In this document: in pieces, positions 7,689 through 13,796 of the stretch
Position numbering within the stretch: the stretch's first letter is position 1
Layout: each line of letters begins with the position of its first letter
Source: Alphaproteobacteria bacterium UBA1303
GTDB lineage: Bacteria; Pseudomonadota; Alphaproteobacteria; Micropepsales; Micropepsaceae
DNA length: 19,542 nt
NCBI GenBank assembly: GCA_002307315.1
Contig: DBTZ01000002.1
Span: forward strand, 17,973 to 37,514
Direction of reading: 5' to 3'
Position numbers and translations under genes: made by a program
Notes under the pieces: generated by a model
What the model was told of the DNA's origin: nothing
The model's database searches: none
The model's input: the letters and a program-made list of their open reading frames with translations, nothing else

Positions 7689-8921
7689 ATGCCCTTTTCC
7701 GCCCGTCCGATCGATATCAAGGCCCTGTCCGGGGCGCGGGCGCTGCCGCCGCTGATCCTGGTGCTCTATCATTTCTGCGAGGGACACGGCTATCGCGACG
7801 CCAGGCTGTTCGATCTGTTGGTCGGCAAGGGCTATCTGTGGGTGGAGTTCTTCTTCGCCCTTTCCGGCTTCATTCTGATCCACGTCTACGGCCGCAAGAT
7901 CGACGACGTGCTGCACGGCAAGGCCTATGTGCCGTTCCTGCAGGCGCGGCTGTCGCGGCTTTATCCGCTGCATCTGTTCACGCTGCTCTCGATGCTGGCC
8001 CTGATGCTGGCGACCGAATGGCTGGCGAACGAGTTCGGCTTTGTTTCGATCTATCATCAGCCTTGGCCGCCGATGAACCCGGCGGAGGGATTCGTCGCCA
8101 ACCTGTTCATGGTGCAGGCGTGGAACCTGTTCCCCTGGCTGACCTGGAACGGCGCCTCCTGGTTCGTCAGCGTCGAGTTTCTGCTTTGCCTGCTGTTTCC
8201 GCTCTATCTGGCGCTGTCGCGCGGCGGCGTGTGGCGCGGCGTCGGGCTGATCGCTGCCGGGGTCGGCACGTTGGCGATCCTGGCCTTTTCCACCAAATAC
8301 GGCTTTGCCTTCTCGCTGGAGGGCTATCCGCATCTCTATTGGCCCACGGCCCACGGCGTCGGCCTCGATCTCACCTATCAGAACGGCATCTATCGCGGCA
8401 TGGCCGGATTTGGCGTCGGCGTCGGCTTGGCCGTGCTGTACCGGCATGCGGCCGATGCCGCCGGGCGGTTGCCGACATGGGCGTTTACCGCCGCCCAAAT
8501 CGGGGCGCTCGCCTATTTCGCTTGGGCGATCTACGGCACCGGCTGGGCCCATACGCCCAACGACATCTTCACCGCCGTCGCCATGTTCGCGCTGATCTTC
8601 GTCATCGCCTTCGACCGCGGATTCTTGGCCCGGTTCTTCGCCGCCGCGCCGTTGCGCAAGCTCGGCGAATGGTCGTACGGCATCTATCTCGGGCAAACCT
8701 TCTGGCTGCAATCCATCCGCACCATCGAACAGCAGATCTACCCGCCGAGCGACACGCTCATTCTCGGAATCAGATTTGCCGACCTGATGTGGTGGGCGGA
8801 ACCGTTTCTGCTGATGGGCGTCTGCATCCTGTGGGGCGCGGCCCTTACCAAGCTGATCGAGCAGCCCGCCAACGCGGCCCTGCGCACATGGCTGGCCCGG
8901 CGAAAAACCGAAACCGCCTGA
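7689..8921 (+). CDS. Acyltransferase 3 family membrane protein (OafA/YrhL-like)
   Basis: An integral membrane O-acyltransferase of 410 residues. Such proteins move acetyl or other acyl groups onto sugars of O-antigen, exopolysaccharide or other envelope glycans. It opens SGARALPPLILVLYHF, with the histidine of the expected active-site region, then GYLWVEFFFALSGFILIHVYG and an RLSRLYPLHLF segment, all typical of the Acyl_transf_3 domain. About ten hydrophobic segments are spread through the chain and a basic tail (LARRKTET) ends it. There is no C-terminal SGNH domain. The ATG at 7689 is chosen over a GTG at 7629 because the domain starts directly after it; neither has a strong ribosome binding site. 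The gene stands alone, so the acceptor glycan cannot be named. Confidence 0.88.
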   Translation: MPFSARPIDIKALSGARALPPLILVLYHFCEGHGYRDARLFDLLVGKGYLWVEFFFALSGFILIHVYGRKIDDVLHGKAYVPFLQARLSRLYPLHLFTLLSMLALMLATEWLANEFGFVSIYHQPWPPMNPAEGFVANLFMVQAWNLFPWLTWNGASWFVSVEFLLCLLFPLYLALSRGGVWRGVGLIAAGVGTLAILAFSTKYGFAFSLEGYPHLYWPTAHGVGLDLTYQNGIYRGMAGFGVGVGLAVLYRHAADAAGRLPTWAFTAAQIGALAYFAWAIYGTGWAHTPNDIFTAVAMFALIFVIAFDRGFLARFFAAAPLRKLGEWSYGIYLGQTFWLQSIRTIEQQIYPPSDTLILGIRFADLMWWAEPFLLMGVCILWGAALTKLIEQPANAALRTWLARRKTETA

Positions 8922-9022
8922 TATTTCAGCGTATTGACATTACATAAGTTTCACGATGCATGCTTAGGCTGCATAGCGCCCATACATGATTAACGTAGCA
9001 ATAAATATTGTGGCTGAAATAT
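8921..9022. repeat. 10-bp inverted repeat flanking an AT-rich spacer
   Basis: ATATTTCAGC (8921-8930) and its exact complement GCTGAAATAT (9013-9022) lie 82 bp apart. The left arm begins at the acyltransferase stop codon; the right arm lies in the spacer of the promoter driving the small membrane-peptide gene. It could be a pair of operators bridged by a loop, or chance in AT-rich DNA. Confidence 0.5.
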
Positions 9023-9036
9023 GACTAATTTATAAT
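9008..9036 (+). promoter_or_regulatory. Sigma-70 type promoter of the 37-residue peptide gene
   Basis: TTGTGG (9008-9013), 17-bp spacer, then a perfect TATAAT (9031-9036). Transcription would begin near 9043 and give a leader of about 60 nt before the ATG at 9103. A second TTGACT at 9045-9050 lacks a good -10 partner. The surroundings (8922-9102) are clearly richer in A and T than the coding DNA on either side. Confidence 0.6.
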
Positions 9037-9102
9037 GGTGCGTGTTGACTGGTTAAAGAGAGAGACAAAAACACAATCCAAGTCAAAATAAGGGAGAGAA
9101 AC

Positions 9103-9216
9103 ATGGATACGATTTCGAACCTGATGAGTCGGATCGGCGTTGGCGTTCTCACCTTGGCCTTCCTCGGTGGCATTGGTTACCTGATGTATCTTGCCCTGTT
9201 CAACGTGCCGGCCTGA
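9103..9216 (+). CDS. 37-residue single-span membrane peptide, unrecognised
   Basis: A short frame, ATG to TGA, coding a peptide that starts MDTISNLMSRIGVG, continues with one hydrophobic helix of about 20 residues (roughly 13-34, rich in L, G, V, Y) and ends LFNVPA. It should cross the inner membrane once with the N-terminus probably inside. The evidence for a real gene is a strong ribosome binding site (AAGGGAGAG, 5-7 nt before ATG), a promoter with a perfect TATAAT 60 nt upstream, and a 12-bp hairpin just after the stop. I recognise no family; it resembles in style the small subunits that accompany membrane oxidases or transporters, but no such partner is next to it and no function is assigned. 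Confidence 0.72.
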   Translation: MDTISNLMSRIGVGVLTLAFLGGIGYLMYLALFNVPA

Positions 9217-9230
9217 CGGTTGGTGCGGCA

Positions 9231-9266
9231 GGAGCGAAACTGTCGAAGACGGGGCAGTTTCGTTCC
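9231..9266 (+). terminator. Hairpin after the small membrane-peptide gene
   Basis: A 12-bp stem with one G-U pair is formed by GGAGCGAAACTG (9231-9242) and CAGTTTCGTTCC (9255-9266) around a 12-nt loop. It begins 14 nt after the stop codon. There is no T-run after it, so it is either a weak terminator or a 3' end that protects the message from decay. Confidence 0.55.
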
Positions 9267-9475
9267 GGGCGGCAGGGATACATATCGCTTCCCCCGCAAG
9301 CGGTGAATTGCTTTGCGCATTTACCGGATGGTGTGTGTTGTTTGCCTTCACCTAACGACGGGTTGCCACATACCCTGTTGCCGTAAATGCACTTCGCGTA
9401 CCGTTTTGCGACGGAAGCGGTGTTTTGTCTTCCGTTCTCCTTGCGGCGGCTGCGTGATCGCGTAAGCTCACAGTC

Positions 9476-10018
9476 ATGAGGAATGCACTCGCGCTGGATA
9501 TCAGAAAGGCGCGGCTCGAAGATGCCGCCGAAATCGCGCGGGTCTACATCGCATCCTGGCAGGACGCCTATCCCGGCATTTTTCCGCTGACGATCTTGCA
9601 AGCGATGAGCCTCAAGGGGCAGACCGCCCGTTGGCGCAGCGCGATTGCGGAGCGCAAGCAGACAGTGCTGGTTGCGGAATCCGGCGGCGCGATCGTCGGG
9701 ATGGCCAGCTTGGGGCCAACGCGCGATACCGGCATCGGTTTCGACGGCGAAGTTTACGCGCTCTATGTCGATCCCGCCCTTTACGGCTTGGGCATCGGCA
9801 GTGCGTTGTTGCAAGAATCCTTCTTGGCCTTGGCCGCCGCAGGGCTGAGTTCCTGCGCGATCTGGGCGCATCGGCGCGGCCAAGCGCGTTTCTTCTGCCA
9901 AGCGATGGGCGGCAAGCTGGTGGCGGAGCGGACCACCGTCGTCATGGGCGAAAAGCTGACCGAGGCGGCCTTCGGCTGGCGCACGCTGATGCTGGCCGAG
10001 CGCAGCAAAGCCGAATAA
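9476..10018 (+). CDS. GNAT-family N-acetyltransferase
   Basis: A 180-residue acetyl-CoA-dependent acetyltransferase of the GNAT superfamily. The first strand and helix (DIRKARLEDAAEIARVYIASWQDAY) match the family's entry, and YVDPALYGLGIGSALL at 96-112 is motif A with the Q/R-x-x-G-x-G/A pyrophosphate-binding loop (here LYGLGIG). A second beta-strand/aromatic region (AIWAHRRGQARFFCQAMGGK) is the usual C-terminal half. The substrate cannot be read from the sequence. The ATG at 9476 is the first in frame. It stands alone, 259 bp after the small membrane-peptide gene and convergent with sixA, with a palindromic element starting directly after its stop. Confidence 0.88.
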   Translation: MRNALALDIRKARLEDAAEIARVYIASWQDAYPGIFPLTILQAMSLKGQTARWRSAIAERKQTVLVAESGGAIVGMASLGPTRDTGIGFDGEVYALYVDPALYGLGIGSALLQESFLALAAAGLSSCAIWAHRRGQARFFCQAMGGKLVAERTTVVMGEKLTEAAFGWRTLMLAERSKAE

Positions 10019-10024
10019 GTCGTC

Positions 10025-10070
10025 CGTGAAAAAGTCCTTCGGCCTAAAGGCCTCAGTGTACTTTTTCACG
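10025..10070. terminator. Hairpin 1: likely terminator of the GNAT gene
   Basis: An 11-bp stem, CGTGAAAAAGT (10025-10035) with ACTTTTTCACG (10060-10070), encloses a second small stem GGCCT/AGGCC (10041-10052). It begins 7 nt after the GNAT stop codon, and the descending arm has five T. Confidence 0.6.
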
Positions 10071-10183
10071 ATATTATAGGCCCCCCCTCGTTTGAAGCGG
10101 TTCTGCACTCGGGGTTGACGTTTTTCCCCGCCCTCGGGGCGAGCGTAAGCCGCCCCAAGCGAGTTTTGTCCTTACGTTTCAAT

Positions 10184-10223
10184 TGTGAAAAAGTGCCAAA
10201 GCGCAGCGAGGGACTTTTTCACA
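10184..10223. terminator. Hairpin 2: likely terminator of sixA
   Basis: An 11-bp stem, TGTGAAAAAGT (10184-10194) with ACTTTTTCACA (10213-10223), around an 18-nt loop. It lies 16 nt beyond the sixA stop in the leftward direction. Because the arms are symmetrical it could act on both strands. Confidence 0.6.
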
Positions 10224-10238
10224 GGCAACGAATAAGCC

Positions 10239-10745
10239 TCAAAGGCTTTTCGGCGAGACGAACGCCGTAAGCTCGCCCTCGCCTTCATCGATAGCGCTCC
10301 ACTGCCCAACATCGAATTCGAGCACCGCCAGCGCGCAGGTGGGGAATTTCTCGCCTATCGCCTGCAGATGCCTATGCGCCGGACCGTCGGGATGCCGCCT
10401 GGCCAAAAACCCGGCGCATTGCTCCAGCCCCGGATTGTGGCCGACGATCATCAACGCATCGCCGCCCGCGCTGCGGATATGCGCCAGGATGGTCTCGCAC
10501 GATGCCAGATACAGCTCGGACGGAAACGCGACCGCCGCCCCCGGCTGCACGATTTCGCATGTCTGCCGGGTACGCAGCGCCGGAGAGCACAGCACCGAAT
10601 CCGGCCGGTATTTCTTTGCCGCCAAATGCCGCGCCAGCGCGGCGGCATCTTCGCGCCCGCGCGCCGTCAAAGGCCGCAAAGCGTCTTCGCCGACCGAACG
10701 GTCGCTTGCCGCCTTGGCATGGCGCAGCAGAAAAAGGCGTTTCAC
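10239..10745 (-). CDS. sixA: SixA-type phosphohistidine phosphatase
   Basis: A 168-residue histidine-phosphatase-superfamily protein that removes phosphate from phosphohistidine residues; in E. coli SixA acts on ArcB and on the nitrogen PTS. The RHG-like catalytic motif is LLRHAKA with the nucleophile His9, the second catalytic histidine is in VGHNPG (His103), and SPALRTRQT supplies the conserved arginines. The start is a GTG at 10745 that overlaps the stop of the TerB-like gene (GTGA), so translation is coupled. Finding it in a chromosome that also carries a regulatory PTS (13116-13795) is notable, but a link is inference. Confidence 0.88.
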   Translation of the reverse strand: MKRLFLLRHAKAASDRSVGEDALRPLTARGREDAAALARHLAAKKYRPDSVLCSPALRTRQTCEIVQPGAAVAFPSELYLASCETILAHIRSAGGDALMIVGHNPGLEQCAGFLARRHPDGPAHRHLQAIGEKFPTCALAVLEFDVGQWSAIDEGEGELTAFVSPKSL

Positions 10746-11152
10746 GAGGCTTTGAACCTCGCCAAGGCGCCGCGTTCGAGCGCCGCCGCCGTCAGCTTGT
10801 CCAATTCCAGCGCCCGGCGGATGGTTTCGACGATGCGTACCTCTTCCAGCCGCACCGCGTGGTCGGTCAGCGCCACTTCCAGCGCCAGCCAATAGGCGGT
10901 TTCGCGCAGATTGTCCGGCACCGCCTCCTTGACCAGGCCGAGCGCGGCATCGAGACCGTCCTCCTCCTGCAAGATCGCACTGCAATCGCGGGCGGTGGAG
11001 ATCAGTTTGTCGGGATCGAAGCCGTCGAACACCGGCAGAGTGCGGGTCATTTCGCCGATGGCGTGCAATTCTTCATCGTTCATCGCGCCGTCGGCGGCCG
11101 AAACGATAACCATGATGTAAATCAGGGCGGCATGGGTGCTGATGGTTTGCAT
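10742..11152 (-). CDS. TerB-like (tellurite-resistance TerB family) protein
   Basis: A 136-residue all-helical acidic protein. The AALIYIMVIVSAADGAMNDEELHAIGEM segment and the later LALEVALTDHAVRLEEVRIVETIRRALEL segment form the duplicated DxxxxxEE helical pattern of the TerB family, thought to bind metal through clustered acidic residues. Function is not known outside tellurite operons and no other ter gene is here. The ATG at 11152 is chosen from the homologous N-terminus; the frame continues 33 codons upstream with low-complexity sequence. A GGAGA lies 12 nt before the ATG, rather far. Its stop overlaps the sixA GTG by four bases. Confidence 0.8.
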   Translation of the reverse strand: MQTISTHAALIYIMVIVSAADGAMNDEELHAIGEMTRTLPVFDGFDPDKLISTARDCSAILQEEDGLDAALGLVKEAVPDNLRETAYWLALEVALTDHAVRLEEVRIVETIRRALELDKLTAAALERGALARFKAS

Positions 11153-11317
11153 GGGCGGGCGGAATCTCCGGCAAAACGGGATCGGAACAGTAGGCAACTC
11201 GCCGGTCAGCGGCAAGCGGGCTTTCGCCCGGGGGTTAACCAAAAAGCGCAACCGTTAACTCCACCCCAATATGCCGTATTGCCGTAGGCGGACGCACAAC
11301 CGATAATCGGCCCCATC

Positions 11318-11710
11318 ATGTACGAACGCACAACCCGCAATATCCGCGTGGCGGTCAAGGCTGCCTATCTCGACGATCTGTCCGATCCCGACGACAGTCA
11401 GTATCTGTGGTCCTATACCGTGACCATCGAGAACAACGGCCAGGAGCCGGTGCAACTATTGTCGCGCTACTGGCACATCACCGACGGCGACGGGCGGGTG
11501 CAGGAATTGCGTGGGCCGGGCGTGGTCGGCTCGCAGCCGGTGATCGAGCCGGGCAACCGGTTCGAGTATACCAGCGGCTGCCCCTTACCGACCGCTTCGG
11601 GCTTCATGATGGGGCGCTATCAGATGAAGGCGGCCTCGGGCGAGGCGTTCGAGGCGGAAATCCCCGCCTTCATCCTCGAAAGCCCCTACGAGCAGCGGAT
11701 GCTGCATTAA
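11318..11710 (+). CDS. apaG: ApaG domain protein
   Basis: A 130-residue ApaG protein, a stand-alone fibronectin-III-like beta domain associated in enterobacteria with Co2+ resistance and Mg2+ efflux; the biochemical role is unsettled. The family motifs are clear: VTIENNGQEPVQLLSRYWHITDGDGRVQE, then the RGPGVVG glycine motif (the ApaG GxGxxG), and QPVIEPGNRFEYTSGCPLPTASGFMMGRYQM. The ATG at 11318 begins the conserved sequence. It is divergent from the TerB-like gene across 165 bp and is followed after 283 bp by folE. Confidence 0.95.
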   Translation: MYERTTRNIRVAVKAAYLDDLSDPDDSQYLWSYTVTIENNGQEPVQLLSRYWHITDGDGRVQELRGPGVVGSQPVIEPGNRFEYTSGCPLPTASGFMMGRYQMKAASGEAFEAEIPAFILESPYEQRMLH

Positions 11711-11832
11711 TCTGAACCCTCGGGCTATGGCGCGGCCTCGGGAAGAGCGCGCCACAAGGCGCGACGCCCGCATGGGGCAATCGGGCAAAATGTCCCGATA
11801 TCATTGATCCGTCGCGATGGCACACCCGAGCC

Positions 11833-11891
11833 CGCCATGGCGATATAGCCGGAAAACCGGATTCCACTTTTCTGTGAAGTGCTCTATGGCG
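11833..11891. repeat. Copy 2 of the dispersed GGAAAACCGG palindrome
   Basis: GGAAAACCGG-ATT-CCACTTTTC at 11851-11872 matches 19 of 22 bases of the sequence at 6887-6908, with the same 3-nt spacer. Outer arms CGCCAT (11833-11838) and ATGGCG (11886-11891) can pair, as the outer arms of copy 1 do with different bases. It lies between apaG and folE. I suggest a dispersed intergenic palindromic repeat. Confidence 0.65.
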
Positions 11892-11993
11892 CCTCCGGCC
11901 GTCCACCACTCCCCTCGCCGATCTCGAAATTGAATCATTAAAAAGTTGAACCCGCCGGCATCCCGCGGCATGCTGAGCGGGAAAGGAAACCCC

Positions 11994-12590
11994 ATGCCCA
12001 AACCCGTCCGCCCCAGCCGCAAGGAAGCCGAAGAAGCCGTGCGCACCCTGCTCCGTTGGGCGGGCGACGATCCCACCCGCGAGGGCCTGATCGACACGCC
12101 AAAACGGGTCGCCTCGGCCTACGAGGAATGGTTCTCCGGCTATACTGAAGATCCCGAGGAATATCTTTCCCGCACTTTCGAGGAAGTCGCCGGCTACGAC
12201 GACCTGATCGTGCTGAAGGACATCCGCTTCGAATCCCATTGCGAGCATCATCTGGCGCCGATCATCGGCAAGGCGCATGTCGGTTATCTGCCGCTGAAGA
12301 AGGTGGTCGGCATCTCCAAGCTCGCCCGCGTGGTCGAGACCTTCGCCAAACGCCTGCAGGTGCAGGAAAAGATGAACGCCCAGATCGCCGCCTGCATCCA
12401 GCGCACCTTGCAGCCGCGCGGCGTGGCGGTGGTGATCGAGGCGACGCACCAATGCATGACCACCCGCGGCGTACACAAGCCGGGGGTGACGATGGTGACC
12501 TCGACCATGTCCGGCCTGTTCCGCACCAACCCGATCACCCGGCGCGAATTCCTCAGCGTGATCGGCAACCCGACCTCGCACGAAGGCTGA
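11994..12590 (+). CDS. folE: GTP cyclohydrolase I
   Basis: Converts GTP to 7,8-dihydroneopterin triphosphate, the first step of folate synthesis and of queuosine precursor supply. The product is 198 residues. The zinc ligands are in ESHCEHH (Cys83 and a His) and in HQCMTTRG (Cys154). FESHCEHHLAPIIGKAHVGYLP and the end region GLFRTNPITRREFL are family hallmarks. The ATG at 11994 is chosen because GAAAGGA lies 6-8 nt upstream; an ATG at 11970 and a TTG at 11946 are less likely. It is the first gene of a tight run with hprK one base after its stop, so folate synthesis is transcribed with the PTS proteins. Confidence 0.96.
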   Translation: MPKPVRPSRKEAEEAVRTLLRWAGDDPTREGLIDTPKRVASAYEEWFSGYTEDPEEYLSRTFEEVAGYDDLIVLKDIRFESHCEHHLAPIIGKAHVGYLPLKKVVGISKLARVVETFAKRLQVQEKMNAQIAACIQRTLQPRGVAVVIEATHQCMTTRGVHKPGVTMVTSTMSGLFRTNPITRREFLSVIGNPTSHEG

Positions 12591-12591
12591 G

Positions 12592-13113
12592 ATGACCGGC
12601 GTTGCCGTCATTCATGCGTCTTGCGTGCGGCTCGACCGCGCCGGCGATGCCTTCGGCGCACCGCGAAGCGCGGGCGTGCTGCTTATGGGCAAAAGCGGTG
12701 CGGGAAAATCCGATCTGACGCTGCGGCTGATCGCAATGGGCGCCAAGCTGGTGGCCGACGATTACACCGAGCTGTTCGTCCGCCGCGGCACGCTGTACGC
12801 CCGTGCGCCGGATGCCATCGCCGGACTGATCGAAGCGCGCGGAATCGGCGTCATAGCGTTGCCGTTCGCCCGTGAGGCGAAGATCGTGCTAGCGGTCGAA
12901 CCGGGCAAACCCGAACGAATGCCGGAAATCCGCCGGTTCCATCTGCCGCGGGCGCTTGGGCTGGCCCAAAATGCCGCGCCCGAATTGATAAAAATCGTCC
13001 CCCTGGAGGCTTCGGCAGCGGCTAAAATAGCCCTTGCCGCCGCCGCATCGGTGCACGGCTTGCGCCGCGATACCGCAACCCCATATAAATCCCCTTCGCG
13101 GAAACGGACATAA
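12592..13113 (+). CDS. hprK: HPr kinase/phosphorylase, short alphaproteobacterial form
   Basis: A serine kinase/phosphorylase acting on HPr. It is 173 residues and holds only the C-terminal catalytic half of the Gram-positive enzyme, the usual case in alphaproteobacteria. The Walker A loop GKSGAGKS is at 33-40, VADDYTEL follows, and GLIEARGIGVIAL is the HPrK signature region. The N-terminal domain of the ~310-residue Firmicutes protein is absent. The ATG at 12592 is one base after the folE stop, and the EIIA gene begins two bases after its own stop. Its expected target, HPr Ser50, is encoded two genes downstream. Confidence 0.92.
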   Translation: MTGVAVIHASCVRLDRAGDAFGAPRSAGVLLMGKSGAGKSDLTLRLIAMGAKLVADDYTELFVRRGTLYARAPDAIAGLIEARGIGVIALPFAREAKIVLAVEPGKPERMPEIRRFHLPRALGLAQNAAPELIKIVPLEASAAAKIALAAAASVHGLRRDTATPYKSPSRKRT

Positions 13114-13115
13114 AC

Positions 13116-13520
13116 ATGATTGGCGTCGTTCTCGTCACCCACGGCCGCTTGGCCCACGAATTCATCACTGCAATGGAACACGTCGTCGGCCCGCAAACCC
13201 ATTTGCGCGCGGTGTGCATCGGCCCCGAAGACGACATCGAACGCCGCCAGCGCGAGATCGCCGCGGCGGTGAAAGCGGTCGATTTGGGCGAAGGCGTGGT
13301 GATCTGCACCGACATGTTCGGCGGCACCCCGTGCAATCTGGCGCTGACCCAGCTCGAGAAGGGCAAGGTCGAAGTGTTGGCCGGCTTCAACCTGCCCAGC
13401 CTGATCAAGTTGATGGATACCCGCACCACCATGCCGCTCGACATCGCGGTGCAGGATGCCATCGACGCGGGCCGCAAATATATGCGCGCCGGGTCGGCGG
13501 ATTTGATGGGCGGCGCATGA
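13116..13520 (+). CDS. PTS EIIA component, mannose family
   Basis: A 134-residue cytoplasmic EIIA of the mannose/fructose family. The phosphorylation site is His9 in VLVTHG, and VICTDMFGGTPCNLAL is the conserved signature. In alphaproteobacteria this protein takes phosphate from HPr but has no sugar permease partner, so it serves regulation. No EIIB, EIIC or EIID is found in the window. The start at 13116 is preceded by GGAAACGGA. The stop overlaps the HPr start by ATGA. Called manX or ptsM-like in related genomes; I leave the symbol open. Confidence 0.92.
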   Translation: MIGVVLVTHGRLAHEFITAMEHVVGPQTHLRAVCIGPEDDIERRQREIAAAVKAVDLGEGVVICTDMFGGTPCNLALTQLEKGKVEVLAGFNLPSLIKLMDTRTTMPLDIAVQDAIDAGRKYMRAGSADLMGGA

Positions 13521-13795
13521 GCGCCATCCGGGTTCAAGCCAGCGCCAAGATCGTCAACCAGCGCGGCTTGCATGCGCGCGCATCGGCCAAACTGGTCGAA
13601 ACCGCGGCCAGATTCTCCTCGCACATCTCGGTCAGCAAAGACGGACAATGCGTCGATGCCCGCTCGATCATGGGGCTGATGCTGCTGGCCGCCGGGATCG
13701 GCTGCACGGTGGAAATTTCCGCCGCCGGCGAAGATGCCAAAGAAGCCCTGACCGCGATCATGGCGTTGATCGATGCCAAATTCGGCGAGGATTGA
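13517..13795 (+). CDS. ptsH: Phosphocarrier protein HPr
   Basis: A 92-residue HPr that passes phosphate from enzyme I to EIIA. The active-site histidine is His19 in RGLHARAS, and Ser50 in DARSIMGLMLL is the equivalent of Ser46, the target of HPr kinase. The ATG at 13517 overlaps the EIIA stop (ATGA). Enzyme I is not in the window; in this group it is usually the nitrogen-type ptsP elsewhere. The TraB/GumN gene starts one base after its stop. Confidence 0.95.
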   Translation: MSAIRVQASAKIVNQRGLHARASAKLVETAARFSSHISVSKDGQCVDARSIMGLMLLAAGIGCTVEISAAGEDAKEALTAIMALIDAKFGED

Positions 13796-13796
13796 A

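Larger units (their letters stand above)
10012..10236. repeat. Palindromic intergenic element flanked by an 8-bp direct repeat
   Basis: CGAATAAG occurs at 10012-10019 and again at 10229-10236. Six bases inside each copy lies a 12-bp terminal inverted repeat, GTGAAAAAGTCC (10026-10037) and GGACTTTTTCAC (10211-10222). GTGAAAAAGT also occurs in the opposite or same sense at 10060-10069 and 10185-10194, giving four arms and two hairpins. The layout is like a small non-autonomous mobile element (MITE-like) with target-site duplication, but it may equally be two terminators between convergent genes. No coding frame is present. Confidence 0.5.

Noticed and set aside
7608..8711. 367-codon minus-strand frame opposite the acyltransferase
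   Set aside because: Gln/Glu/Arg-rich low-complexity product; the plus strand holds a typical Acyltransferase 3 protein.
9200..10108. 302-codon minus-strand frame over the GNAT gene and its borders
   Set aside because: The plus strand encodes a standard GNAT protein, and the frame runs through the palindromic element.
13034..13795. Longer HPr with an N-terminal extension of about 160 codons
   Set aside because: The extension overlaps EIIA in another frame and is Arg/Pro-rich; the ATG at 13517 with its ATGA overlap starts a full-length HPr.
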